From NCBI RefSeq assembly GCF_019803445.1, contig NZ_CP081844.1:322501-386500 (forward strand): 64,000 nt of DNA. Direction: 5' to 3'. The notes under the pieces are model-generated. The model had not been told where the DNA came from and did no database searches. It worked only from the letters and a program-made list of their open reading frames with translations. Positions 17,942 to 27,700 of the stretch are shown here, in pieces; within the stretch, counting starts at the first letter, position 1, and each line of letters starts with the position of its first letter. This DNA is from Caenibius sp. WL. Its GTDB lineage: Bacteria; Pseudomonadota; Alphaproteobacteria; Sphingomonadales; Sphingomonadaceae. Both the position numbers and the translations under genes were made by a program.

Positions 17942-18250
17942 TTTCACTCCGTTTCGTCATCCCCACGCGGGCGGCGGGTGCAGGACTGGATTCCCGCTTG
18001 CGCGGGAATGACGAGGGAGAGCCGGTCTTTCCCCGCAGCCAAAGACCATTTTCCTACACGCCAGCCCCTGTGCCACACGGCGCGGATGGCCCATCCCGCC
18101 CGCCCCTTCCCGCCCATGCCACCGAACAGCGATGGAGCGGCTGACAAAAGCCTCTGGGAAAGTCACACCGCGAAACGGACATTCCTTTATTTTAAAAGGA
18201 TAAAATCCCGTTCCACGCCGCACTCGCAGGCCGTTCTGCGTCAACCGCGC
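17942..18250. other. Intergenic stretch between ribE and GNAT gene
   Basis: About 300 bases between convergent genes. Apart from the palindromic repeat at 17955-18013 it holds a short AT-rich spot (TTTATTTTAAAAGGATAAAA near 18185-18205). I see no gene in either direction. Confidence 0.6.
17955..18013. repeat. Dispersed palindromic repeat (GTCATTCCCGC...GCGGGAATGAC type)
   Basis: Contains a perfect dyad ATTCCCGC (17990-17997) and GCGGGAAT (18002-18009), followed by GACGA. A degenerate second arm, GTCATCCCCACGCGGG, lies 40 bases to the left. This unit resembles the dRS3/REP-like elements scattered in many proteobacterial genomes. It lies between two convergent genes and could stop transcription from both sides. 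Only one copy of this type is in the window. Confidence 0.6.
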
Positions 18251-18790
18251 TCACGCCAGTGGCCCCGCGGCAAAGCTGGCCCGGGTTATCGCGTAATGGA
18301 CATGCTCCACCGGCATGCCCGCCATCATCCGGGTTTCGCGCACGCCGGTAAGGTGCCCGCCGATCTTTTCCATCGCCCGGCGCGAGCGGAGATTGTCCGC
18401 CCCAACCACAAAGCGCACCTGCGCGACCGCGCCCAGCGCATGGCCGATCATCAGCCGCTTCATGGCGCGATTCCACGCGCCGCCCCAATGGCTGCGCGCA
18501 AGGAAAGTCCAGCCGATCTCGACCGAACCGCCGCCAGCGCAATCATGGTTCTGAAAGCGCGACGAGCCGATCAGCGCGCCGCTGGCCTTGTCGATCGCGG
18601 CAAGCGCACCGCCATGGGCCAGCGCATCGTCGAAGAAGGCGCGGAATACCGGTTCCCGCCAGCGGTCATGCGCGGGATGGAGCGCCCAGATCAGCGAATC
18701 GGAGGCGACGCCATAAAGCGCCGCCCAATCATCGGGCCTGAGCGGCCGAAGCAGCAGCCGCTCCCCTTCGAGGACCGGCTGCCGGTTCAT
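18251..18790 (-). CDS. GNAT family N-acetyltransferase
   Basis: A 179-residue protein of the RimJ/RimL-like group. The start is LEGERLLLRPLRPDDWAALY. The acetyl-CoA region reads SVEIGWTFLARSHWGGAWNRAMKRLMIGHA, and RVRFVVGADNLRSRRAMEKIGG is the classic N.RS..A.EK.G ending. The acceptor substrate is unknown. It is the downstream neighbour of the aminotransferase on the same strand with a gap of only three bases, so they are likely cotranscribed. Confidence 0.85.
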   Translation of the reverse strand: MNRQPVLEGERLLLRPLRPDDWAALYGVASDSLIWALHPAHDRWREPVFRAFFDDALAHGGALAAIDKASGALIGSSRFQNHDCAGGGSVEIGWTFLARSHWGGAWNRAMKRLMIGHALGAVAQVRFVVGADNLRSRRAMEKIGGHLTGVRETRMMAGMPVEHVHYAITRASFAAGPLA

Positions 18791-18793
18791 CGG

Positions 18794-19975
18794 TCAGCCG
18801 GCGACATCCGCCAGCGCGGCGATGAATTTCTCGATATTGCCCATGGTGAGCCCGGCCACGTTGATCCGGCCCGAACCCGCCATATAGACGCCGTGCCTTT
18901 CACGGATGGCGAGAATCTGATCCTTGTCGAGATTGAGGATCGAGAACAGCCCGTTCTGCGTGGCGATAGCGGTGAGATCGAGGCCGGCCACCCGGTTATC
19001 CGCCGCGGCCAGCGCATCGCGCACTTCGCGCATACGGCCGCGCATTTCGTCAAGCTCGGCCAGCCACTGCCGGGTGAGCCCGGCATCTTCCAGCACGATG
19101 CGGGCGGCCGCGGCGCCATGATCGGGCGGCTGCGACCAGTTGACGCGGGCCAGAATGTGGCCGTTGGTCAGCACTTTGGCGGTGTCCGCCGCGCTGCGGG
19201 TAAGCACATAGAGCGCACCGACGCGTTCGCGGTAGAGGCCGAAGTTCTTGTCGCAGCTGTAGCAGATCAGCGCTTCCGGTACGGCAGCCAGCACCTTGCG
19301 CATGCCGGCCGCGTCTTCTTCCATACCCTGACCGAGGCCCTGATAGGCAAGGTCGATGATCGGCAGCAGGCCGGAATCGGCCACCAGTGCGGCGATCTCG
19401 TCCCACTGGGCCGGGGTGTAATCGATCCCGGTGGGGTTGTGACAGCAACCGTGCAGCAACAGCGCGTCGCCGTCCTGCGCGTTGGCGATCGCGGTGCGCA
19501 GCGCATCCAGATCGGCGGTGCCATCGGCCCTGGCGTGATTGAAGTTCACGCTTTCCATGCCGAGATCGGCAAGGATCTGCGGGTGATTCGGCCAGGTCGG
19601 GCCGCCGGTGATGATCCGCTTGATGCCCGCGCGCTTGGCCAGCGCGAAAGCGAGGCGAAGGCCGCCGGTGCCGCCCGGGGCCTGCATCCCGTCGATCCGG
19701 CCGTCCATCGTCGGGTTCTGCGCGCCGAAGACATAGGGCATCAGCGCATGGACGAAGCCCATATCGCCTTCGGGGCCGAGGTAAGCCTTGGAATCCTGCT
19801 CGGCGACGAGTTTCTGCTCCGCCGCTTTCACCGCCGCGAACACGGGGGTGGCCCCGTCATCGGTGCGATAGACGCCCACGCCCAGGTCGATCTTGTCGGC
19901 GCGGGGGTCGGCATCGTAGAGCTTGATCAGCGCGAGAAGCGCATCGGCGGGCTGTTGGTCGAGGCGGTCTAACAT
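18794..19975 (-). CDS. Aromatic/aspartate aminotransferase (class I, TyrB/AspC type)
   Basis: A 393-residue PLP enzyme. I take the ATG at 19975 (MLDRLDQQPADALLALIKLY); the ATG at 19987 has a Shine-Dalgarno only three bases away. Motifs are IDLGVGVYRTDDG, LLHGCCHNPTGIDYT, DLAYQGLGQGMEED and the PLP lysine in YSCDKNFGLYRERVG. It transfers amino groups between aromatic amino acids or aspartate and 2-oxoglutarate. The exact preference (tyrB or aspC) cannot be read from sequence. Confidence 0.88.
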   Translation of the reverse strand: MLDRLDQQPADALLALIKLYDADPRADKIDLGVGVYRTDDGATPVFAAVKAAEQKLVAEQDSKAYLGPEGDMGFVHALMPYVFGAQNPTMDGRIDGMQAPGGTGGLRLAFALAKRAGIKRIITGGPTWPNHPQILADLGMESVNFNHARADGTADLDALRTAIANAQDGDALLLHGCCHNPTGIDYTPAQWDEIAALVADSGLLPIIDLAYQGLGQGMEEDAAGMRKVLAAVPEALICYSCDKNFGLYRERVGALYVLTRSAADTAKVLTNGHILARVNWSQPPDHGAAAARIVLEDAGLTRQWLAELDEMRGRMREVRDALAAADNRVAGLDLTAIATQNGLFSILNLDKDQILAIRERHGVYMAGSGRINVAGLTMGNIEKFIAALADVAG

Positions 19976-20069
19976 GGGCCCGCTCATTGCCTCCACGCCG
20001 GGCGGCGATCAACCGGAAAATCGCCGCCGCCGGATCAAATCGTCACAAAACGACGGAAACGGCCCTCGC

Positions 20070-20846
20070 TCAGAACGGAATCCACTTCTGCGTCTTGCGG
20101 AACTTCATGTAGCCCGCGTTCACGCCAAGGCGCAGCCCCGCGCCCACGCGGATGGGAATCAGCACCTTGTCCCCGCTGCGCAGGTAGCTCGCGTTGAACC
20201 CGCCCACGGCATAGACCTGCCCTTCCACGGCCGGAAAGCGGCGGTAGATTTCCTCGCTGTCGTAGAGATTGTACACGAGGATGAAGGTGTTGCCGACATT
20301 GGCCCCGGCATCGAACCCGATCGAAGGCCCGGTCCAGTACACCGGGCGTTGGCCTTCGACCTTGTGATAGAGCGTGCCCGAACCGTAGCGTACGCCGACG
20401 ACCAGCGCGCCGCCACCTTCGCGGCCGACGATATAGCCGTTGGGTTCGCCCTGTTTGGCCAGCAGATCCTCGATCAGGCCCGCCAGGCCCTTGGCGCCCT
20501 TGCCGAACAGCCCTTCGGCTGCCCCGACCAGATCATCGCGCTTGTAGGTTTCGCCCTGCCCGGTGGTGGCCGCCTGACCGGCGGCCTGCTGCGCATCGGG
20601 GGCGGGCGCCACCGGGACATTTTCGGCGGGCATCGGCGTGCCGTTCTGGTCATAGCCGCCCTGCGTGTCGGCGGTCTCGGGGTAGCCGCCCGCCGGATTG
20701 GCCGCCGCGGCGGAACCCGGATCGGCAAGATCGCCATCGATCGGCATATCCTGCGCGGCGAGCGGAGCGGTGCCGAGCACCAGCGCAAAGCTCAGGAAAA
20801 CTCCGGCTGTGCGGCGGCGGAAACTGGTGGCGAAACGTATCATCAT
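20070..20846 (-). CDS. DUF1134 periplasmic protein (EipA-like)
   Basis: A 258-residue protein. The double ATG at 20841-20846 follows an AGGGA ribosome site. It gives a signal peptide (MMIRFATSF...LGTAPLAAQ-DM) near residue 33. A low-complexity Ala/Pro/Gly region (35-95) precedes the DUF1134 domain (LAGLIEDLLAKQGEPNGYIVGREGGGALVVGVRYGSGTLYHK...YWTGPSIGFDAGANVGNTFILVYNL). In Brucella the DUF1134 protein EipA supports envelope integrity, so an envelope role is likely here. The C-terminus KTQKWIPF is family-like. Confidence 0.87.
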   Translation of the reverse strand: MMIRFATSFRRRTAGVFLSFALVLGTAPLAAQDMPIDGDLADPGSAAAANPAGGYPETADTQGGYDQNGTPMPAENVPVAPAPDAQQAAGQAATTGQGETYKRDDLVGAAEGLFGKGAKGLAGLIEDLLAKQGEPNGYIVGREGGGALVVGVRYGSGTLYHKVEGQRPVYWTGPSIGFDAGANVGNTFILVYNLYDSEEIYRRFPAVEGQVYAVGGFNASYLRSGDKVLIPIRVGAGLRLGVNAGYMKFRKTQKWIPF

Positions 20847-21008
20847 GCGATCCCTGCGCCCCGAAACGGGACTTGTCCAATGGTAAAGAAAGAAGCCATG
20901 CCGCCTGAAGCGGCAATGAACGCTCGACGAAACGAGTCGCTTTCGGGCCGAAGCGAATCCCCCGATCCGCCGAAATCCGCGGAGCTTGCAAATTGTTGCA
21001 CAGCCCAC

Positions 21009-21036
21009 TTGCCGGGATCACCCGCCGCCGTTATAG
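21009..21036 (+). promoter_or_regulatory. Probable sigma-70-type promoter for tRNA-Ser
   Basis: TTGCCG (21009-21014) and TTATAG (21031-21036) are separated by 16 bases, placing the start of transcription near 21043, about 20 bases before the tRNA. Confidence 0.4.
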
Positions 21037-21062
21037 CGCCCGCTCTAACGCCGCTGCGATCC

Positions 21063-21154
21063 GGAGACGTGGGTGAGTGGCTGAAACCAGCGGTTTGCTA
21101 AACCGTCGTGCCCTTAAGGGGGCACCCCGGGTTCGAATCCCGGCGTCTCCGCCA
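21063..21154 (+). tRNA. tRNA-Ser (anticodon GCT)
   Basis: The acceptor arms GGAGACG (21063-21069) and CGTCTCC (21144-21150) pair perfectly, followed by discriminator G and an encoded CCA (21152-21154). The anticodon stem-loop CGGTTTGCTAAACCG contains GCT. A long variable arm (TGCCCTTAAGGGGGCA) and the TTCGAAT T-loop confirm a class II serine tRNA reading AGC and AGU. Confidence 0.95.
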
Positions 21155-21294
21155 CCTTTCCCGACATTTCTGAGGCAATACCCGGCAAGGCCCCGCGCTG
21201 TCAGGCGATACGGGATTCGACCATCGCCTTGCGGATTGCCTCAGGGCGTGGCCAGCGCGCCTTGAACGCGACGAATCGGCAACCGGGGCACTGG

Positions 21295-21480
21295 AACCCA
21301 ACCCGCGTCCGAAGCCTCAGAGCACATCCCCACCTCGATGCCGTGGATATTGGCCATATCGGCCAGGTGAACGCCGCCGCATGGCCGCCGTTGCCACGCA
21401 CCACGCCCTTGAGCGCGCCGGGTAATGCCTGAGGTGTAGAGGATATAGAGTGGCCGGGCTGACATCCGGACATGGCTCGC
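21295..21480 (-). pseudogene. Decayed fragment of a propionyl-CoA synthetase (prpE-like)
   Basis: Reading right to left, one frame gives [12 protein letters not shown], a second gives LKGVVRGNGGHAAAFTW, and the first frame resumes with MANIHGIEVGMCSEASDAGWV. Joined, these match the PrpE stretch [35 protein letters not shown]...GDVFWAASDVGWVVGHSY. The homology stops at GWV and before RPLY, and at least two frameshifts separate the parts. It is therefore a short broken remnant, not a gene. It lies on the opposite strand from acs. Confidence 0.7.
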
Positions 21481-21628
21481 GTCACCGATCCCCGCCGCGA
21501 ATACGGCCGATATCGGCGCGCAATTCACGCCTGTTTCATCGCAGATCGGTGGCCCAGCGTGTTGCCTTATGCGCCGCGCGGGTCCATGCGAGCGAAGTCG
21601 GCGGTCGGAGCCGATGCCACGGAGAGGA

Positions 21629-23608
21629 ATGGAAGAAGCCATGCAGGATTCGATCGAGCACCCAGCCGAAATCGTGCCGGTTCCCGCCGCTGCTCGCGAC
21701 GGCACAAGCTGTACGCTCGAACAATACGATGCCATGTATCGCCACAGTGTGGAAAACCCCGACGGGTTCTGGGCCGAACAGGCCGCCCGGCTGGACTGGT
21801 TCCGCGCGCCGACCCGGATTGCAGAATGGAGCTACGATCCGGTCGACATCAAATGGTTTTCGGATGGCCAGCTCAACATCTGCCACAATGCCCTCGATCG
21901 CCATGTCGCGGCGGGCAAAGGCGATGTCACCGCACTGATCTTCGAACCGGACAGCCCCCAGGGCACTGCCCGCAAGCTGACCTATGCCGAACTGCTGGCC
22001 GAAACGATCCGCATGGCCAACACGCTCAAGAAAATGGGTGTGCGCAAAGGCGACCGGGTGACGATCTACATGCCGATGATTCCCGAAGGCGCGGTGGCGA
22101 TGCTCGCCTGCGCCCGGATCGGCGCCATCCATTCGGTGGTGTTCGGCGGCTTCTCTCCCGATGCGATCGCTGGCCGCATCGAAGATTGCCAGAGCGACTG
22201 GGTGATCTGCGCCGATGAAGGGTTGCGCGGATCGAAGAAAGTTCCGCTCAAAGCCAATGTCGATGCCGCGCTCGAAAAGGTTTCGGTCAAGGCCGTACTG
22301 GTGGTGCGTCACACGGGCGCCGATATCGCGATGACCGCCGGGCGCGATCACTGGTATCACGAACTGAGCGGCGATGTTCCCGCCGAATGCCCGTGCGAAG
22401 TGATGAACGCGGAAGATCCGTTGTTCATCCTCTATACTTCGGGCTCCACCGGCAAGCCCAAGGGCGTGCTCCACACCACCGGCGGCTATGCCGTATGGAC
22501 GGAAAGCACCTTCCGCTACGTGTTCGATTACCGGCCGGGCGAAATCTACTGGTGCACCGCCGATATCGGCTGGGTCACCGGGCATAGCTACATCGTCTAT
22601 GGCCCGCTGCAGAACGGCGCCACCGCGCTGATGTTCGAAGGCATCCCCAATTTCCCGGATCATGACCGGTTCTGGCAGGTGGTGGACAAGTACAAGGTCA
22701 ACATCTTCTACACCGCGCCCACCGCGATCCGCGCACTGATGCGCGAAGGCACCGACTACGTCACCCGGCATGACCTTTCCAGCCTGCGCCTGCTCGGCTC
22801 GGTGGGCGAACCGATCAACCCCGAAGCCTGGCGCTGGTATCAGGACAATGTCGGCCACGGGAAAATCCCGGTAGTGGACACCTGGTGGCAGACCGAAACC
22901 GGCGGAATCATGATCACCACTCTGCCCGGTGCCCATGACATGAAGCCGGGCAGCGCCGGCCGGCCCTTCTTCAGCGTCTGCCCGCAACTGGTGGATGGCG
23001 ATGGCGGCGTGCTCGCAGACGAGGACACCGGCGGCGCGGCCGAAGGCAATCTGTGCATCGTACGCAGCTGGCCCGGCCAGGCACGGACGATCTACGGCGA
23101 TCACGATCGCTTCGTGCAAACCTATTTCGCCACTTATCACGGGAAATACTTTACCGGCGACGGCTGCCGCCGTGACGAAGACGGTTATTACTGGATCACC
23201 GGGCGGGTGGACGACGTGCTCAACGTTTCCGGCCACCGGATGGGCACGGCGGAAATCGAAAGCGCGCTGGTGCTGCACGATCTCGTCGCCGAAGCCGCCG
23301 TGGTCGGCTATCCGCACGACATCAAGGGGCAAGGCATCTACTGCTATGTCACGCTCAATGCCGGAGTCGAACCGACCAAGGATCTGGCGGCAGAACTGCG
23401 CCAGCAGGTGCGGACCGAGATCGGCCCGATTGCGGCGCCCGATCATATCCAGTTCACCCCGGCCCTGCCCAAAACACGTTCGGGCAAGATCATGCGGCGT
23501 ATCCTGCGCAAGATCGCGGAGAACGATTTCGGCAGTCTGGGCGATACGTCGACTCTGGCCGACCCCACGCTGGTCGACGGCTTGATCGAAGGGCGCCTGA
23601 ATCGCTAA
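21629..23608 (+). CDS. acs: Acetyl-CoA synthetase (AMP-forming)
   Basis: A 659-residue ligase making acetyl-CoA from acetate via acetyl-AMP. The start at 21629 has GGAG four bases away; the ATG at 21641 is an equal alternative. Motifs are the P-loop [33 protein letters not shown], the substrate-pocket WWQTETGG (tryptophan typical of acetate users) and [24 protein letters not shown]. The C-terminal [15 protein letters not shown] contains the lysine acetylated to silence Acs. Length is normal. An NTF2-like gene follows. Confidence 0.95.
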   Translation: MEEAMQDSIEHPAEIVPVPAAARDGTSCTLEQYDAMYRHSVENPDGFWAEQAARLDWFRAPTRIAEWSYDPVDIKWFSDGQLNICHNALDRHVAAGKGDVTALIFEPDSPQGTARKLTYAELLAETIRMANTLKKMGVRKGDRVTIYMPMIPEGAVAMLACARIGAIHSVVFGGFSPDAIAGRIEDCQSDWVICADEGLRGSKKVPLKANVDAALEKVSVKAVLVVRHTGADIAMTAGRDHWYHELSGDVPAECPCEVMNAEDPLFILYTSGSTGKPKGVLHTTGGYAVWTESTFRYVFDYRPGEIYWCTADIGWVTGHSYIVYGPLQNGATALMFEGIPNFPDHDRFWQVVDKYKVNIFYTAPTAIRALMREGTDYVTRHDLSSLRLLGSVGEPINPEAWRWYQDNVGHGKIPVVDTWWQTETGGIMITTLPGAHDMKPGSAGRPFFSVCPQLVDGDGGVLADEDTGGAAEGNLCIVRSWPGQARTIYGDHDRFVQTYFATYHGKYFTGDGCRRDEDGYYWITGRVDDVLNVSGHRMGTAEIESALVLHDLVAEAAVVGYPHDIKGQGIYCYVTLNAGVEPTKDLAAELRQQVRTEIGPIAAPDHIQFTPALPKTRSGKIMRRILRKIAENDFGSLGDTSTLADPTLVDGLIEGRLNR

Positions 23609-23691
23609 TCTGCCTTCCGGCCGGGCGAGTCATGCTTGCCCGGCCGGCACCCTGCGGCCAAGGCACCGCGCAGGAACGGAAAGGCCGGGGG

Positions 23692-24063
23692 ATGAATGAA
23701 ACGCTGATCCGCGCGTACTATGCCGCCTACAACGCGCTCGACGCGGACGGGCTGGCCCGGTTGCTCGCCCCCGATGTCGAGCTGGTCTCCGCCATGGGCA
23801 CGCAAACCGGGCGCGACGCATACCTTGCAACCTATCGCTATATGACCGGGATGTTCACGGACGTGATGACGCCCGAACACATCGCCGCGGACGGCGATAC
23901 GATCACCGTGACCATTCACGACAGCCTCACCGCCAAAGCCGATATCGCCGATTTCATGGGCCAATCGCTCAAGGCCGGGGAAGAACTCGTCCTCCGCCTG
24001 CAAGGCCAATACACGCTCCGCGACGGCCTCATCGCCCGTATAGCCATCACGCCCCTCGCCTGA
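23692..24063 (+). CDS. SnoaL/NTF2-like small protein
   Basis: A 123-residue protein beginning MNETLIRAYYAAYNALDADGLARLLAPDVELVS, the standard helix-strand opening of SnoaL/NTF2-like folds. The rest (TGRDAYLATYRYMTGMFTDVMTPEHIAADGDTITV) fits the cone-shaped barrel. Such proteins are isomerases, hydrolases or binding proteins; no active-site set can be assigned. It lies 83 bases after acs and may be cotranscribed with it. Confidence 0.75.
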   Translation: MNETLIRAYYAAYNALDADGLARLLAPDVELVSAMGTQTGRDAYLATYRYMTGMFTDVMTPEHIAADGDTITVTIHDSLTAKADIADFMGQSLKAGEELVLRLQGQYTLRDGLIARIAITPLA

Positions 24064-24660
24064 GCAAGCCAATCCTCAGGGACACTGTCTTCCAGACCGC
24101 GGCGTGAAGCGTTCAACTCTGCACACGCGCCGTATTCCAACAAACCTGCGCGCTCTTCTACCCGCGAAACGCTATCGCGTAAGCTGAAGCGGTTGTATTC
24201 CTCGCTTTCGATCACACAGAAGCTCAATAGCGAAGCATAATCCGATTACGAAAGCCGAGTGACTGCGACAGCTTTGTGCAAGCGCGCGGACATTGTTTGG
24301 ACACCTGCACGTGCGGCAGGGGGATGCAGCGATGCCCGATACAGGCACTGCGAGCACCTACTCGATGTAAGCAACCGTACGTCGGTGCGGAACGAGCGCT
24401 GATGCCGCACATCCTATTCGTGCAGCGCTTACCGCTTCCAAGACAGTAGATTGGAAACGCCGAGGTTTGGAAAGCCACCTGCCCATAACAGGCAGACTGT
24501 TAGCACCTGCCATAATCCCAAGCTTCGCGGCCTGGAGGAGTCAGCGCGCATCAAGAAATAGGTCAGCACCGGTCCTCAGGTGAATTGTCCGAGGATCGAA
24601 GTGCTGTGACGCGATGTCGCCCTCGACAGGCTGCTACCGATACTTGTCCGGAGCGAACAT
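24064..24660. other. Long non-coding stretch of unlike base composition
   Basis: About 600 bases between convergent genes. It is visibly less GC-rich than the neighbours and has stops in all frames. I found no tRNA, known RNA, transposase motif or inverted-repeat pair. It may be a decayed insertion or an unknown RNA locus. Confidence 0.5.
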
Positions 24661-24662
24661 AC

Positions 24663-24697
24663 AAAAGGGCCGGGAGAATAACTCCCGGCCCCCTTTG
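24663..24697 (-). terminator. Terminator of the autotransporter-OmpA gene
   Basis: Perfect 10-base-pair stem GGGCCGGGAG (24667-24676) and CTCCCGGCCC (24682-24691) with a five-base loop. On the minus strand it is followed by TTTTGT, a good Rho-independent signal 30 bases past the stop. Confidence 0.88.
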
Positions 24698-24723
24698 TTT
24701 GGACCGTCAGGTCAGGATCAGGC

Positions 24724-27700
24724 TTAGTTGCCGGAGCCCGGACCGTAGGTGATTTCCACCCGGCGGTTCTGGAGTTCGCGAACGCCGTCGGCGGTCGGAA
24801 CACGCGGGTTGGCTTCACCGAAGGCCTGGCTGCTGATGCGCTCGCCCGGGATGCCCTTCGAGGTCAGGTAGTCGCGCACCGAGGTGTTACGACGAGCCGA
24901 CAGACCCATGTTGTAGCGCTCCGTGCCCGAACGGTCGGTGTAACCGGCCAGCATGATCGGAACCACATCGCAGTTGCCGTAAGCCGTCACAGCGCTGTCG
25001 AGAATGGTTGCTGCTTCAGGGGTGATGTTCGCCTTATCCCAATCGAAGAAGACGATGTACGGACCCTTGTTGCAGACCACCTGCGGCGGCGGGGGCGGCG
25101 GGGGCGGCGGCGGGGGCGGCGGCGGCGGAGCAACCGGTTCAGCCGGAGCCGCACCACCGAACAGGTAGCTCAAGGTCAGACCACCGGTGTGTTCGGTGAC
25201 ATTGCTCGAGAACCGGCCCTGGTAGCCGAGGTGCGCGTTGAAGTTCGGGCTGAACTGAGCAGCCAGACCGACTTCGGCAACACCCGCATCCGGGGAGAAG
25301 CGTTCGGAGATCACGTCGAAGCTCGTACCAGCCGGGGCATTGAGGAATGCACCCGTGAACTTGGCGCGCTTGTCGCCGAAGTTATGCTGCCAACCCGCAC
25401 GGATGTAGGGCGAGACGTTGCCCCACTGTGCGGCCAGTTCGAGACCCAGTTCGCTGGCGAAGAATTCGTCGCTGCCACGGACGGAGAGCAGAGCGCCCTG
25501 AGCCGAAGCGTCGCCGCTTTCTTCGTTGAACCGCTTCATCTTCGCATGAGCATAGTCAAGCGAGGCATACGGCGTGATGGTGGCGTTTTCGCTCAGCGCG
25601 AAACGAACGCCAGCTTCGGCACCAGCAGCCCAGACATTCACGTCCGGATCACCAGTGATGAGGCCGTTGGTCAGGCCCTGCGGAGCGGTGAGGTAGCTGG
25701 AACCGAGCGGACGGAAGTCGATCGTACGACGCGAGTCGCCATCGAGATCCGAGTAGCTGACGGCACCCTTCACGTAGAACTTACCCGTGTCGTAGTTACC
25801 GTAGATACCGGCTTGCCAGCCCTTCGACTTGATACGATCGCCGAACTTGTCGCCGTATTCGTTCGCCTTGAACTTGTTGTTGTTCTCGATGTAGCCGCCG
25901 GCCACACCCAGGACAAAGTTCGGGCTCACAGCGAAGTCGAGACCTGCAGCAATCCAGTACTGCTCAGCCTTGAAGCCCGCTGCTTCGTGGTCGCCATCGG
26001 TGCTCACGTGGCCATAGTTGCCCGTGATCCACAGACGCGGACCACCGCTTTCCGAACGGCACAGTTCGTTGGTGATCGAACCCTTACCGCATTCAGCCAT
26101 ATCATAGATCAGGCTGTTGAAGCGCGAACCAGCCATCGTGGCCGAACGCAGGTAACCAGCGTACTGGGTGGCTGCGAGCTGCTCGAGAGCATTGGCATAG
26201 TTGGTTGCGTTGTCGATCTTGAACAGGTCCGCCAGAACCTTGGCGTAAGCCGCATTCGTGTTGGACAAGTTCGGGTTGTACGTGCCTTCAATCGCGGTTG
26301 CGACCGAAGTTTCGTTACGATCAAGGCCTGCAACGGCGTTGAACTTAACGCGCTTGATAGCAACGTCGATGGTGTCGTAGTCGGATACGTCCTGATCTTC
26401 ACCGAACAGATCGTCCTGATGCGCAGTCGCCGTGAGGAGCACCGAACGCGTCTGGACAGGAGCCAGCGTGCCGGTGATCGTGTTGGCTACGATAACATCA
26501 TTCAGAACATACGAGTCTGCATACAGACCGTTGTCGTTCCCGCTGGACGGACGCAGTTCGAGAACGCCACCGGTCAGATCAGCTTCGTTAGCGAAGACCT
26601 GCGGATATTCGCCGTATTCGACGTTGGTACCAAGCTGATTACGATAGTTCGGCGCTTCGATGGCGAGAATGCCGCCATTGGTGACGCTGAAGTCGTTGAC
26701 GTAGACCTTCGACGGGCCGTTGTAGTTCGGCTTACCCGCGAAATTGCCTTCCGGCAGGTCGCGCAGGTAGAGCGTGCCACCCTTGACGATGTTGAGCGTG
26801 CCAACACCCGTGGTCGGATCTGCTGCAGCAACCGTATCGCTGTTGACGATACCGTTGAGGTGCGTTTCGCCGTTGGCAACCGTGATCACGTCATCATCGG
26901 AGATGTTAACGTTACCATAGATCGAGCCGTACTTGCCCGCTGCACCGTTCAGGTTGATCGCAACCGGCGAGTCAGCGTCAGTCGTATCGATCGCCGTGCC
27001 CCACTGGTAGGTCGCACCGCTGTCATTGCTGATACGAGCAGTGATCGAACCAGCGTTGTTGTTAATGACAACCGCACCCGTCGTAGGATCAGCAAGTTCG
27101 GTGTCCACATAGATGCCGGTTGCTGATGCGTCACCACCAACGCTGGTAACTGCACTGGCCAGGATCGAACCGCTGTTGGTGATCACGACATCCTTGGTGT
27201 CCGATGCGCCAGCCACGTTGATAGCCACCGCACTTGCTTCAGCGTCGCCCTGATCAGCAGCAACTGTATCCGTATCGATCGCGCTTGCAGATACCGAGAT
27301 CGCGCCGGAATTGACAACGTCCAGAGTACCGTGAACGTGCAGATCCATGCCGGTTGCCGAGGCTTCAGCGTCCCGCGCCGTTGCATTGGCTGCGACCGTG
27401 AAGGCGCTGGTATTGTTCACCTCAACGGCAATTGCGTCGTTTTCGCTATTGAAATCGTAACCAAGCGCATTAGCGTCGGCAAAGCTTGTCCCTGCAGCGC
27501 CAGAGGCAGCAGCAGTTGCGTCAGCCGTAACAGTGAACGTGCCGTCGTTCTTGAACGAAATCAAGCCGCTTTCCGCATCATTGACCGTCTGCTCGACACC
27601 ATTAGCATCGGCATCAGCATTGGCATCGGTCACGCCAGTGGCAGCAGCCTTCACTTCGACCGCGAAAGTGCCCGCGTTGGTGAATGCAACGTTGGCAACG

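Noticed and set aside
17978-19972. A 664-codon frame on the plus strand
   Set aside because: Antisense to the GNAT and aminotransferase genes, which have clear motifs; the composition is shadow-like.
21155-21294. Possible attachment site at the 3' end of tRNA-Ser
   Set aside because: No integrase gene and no second copy of the tRNA end were found within the window.
21536-23446. A 636-codon frame on the minus strand
   Set aside because: Antisense to acs; no motif and Arg/His/Asp-biased.
24224-24478. Possible small minus-strand gene in the long non-coding stretch
   Set aside because: No ribosome site, no conserved motif, and cysteine-rich random composition.
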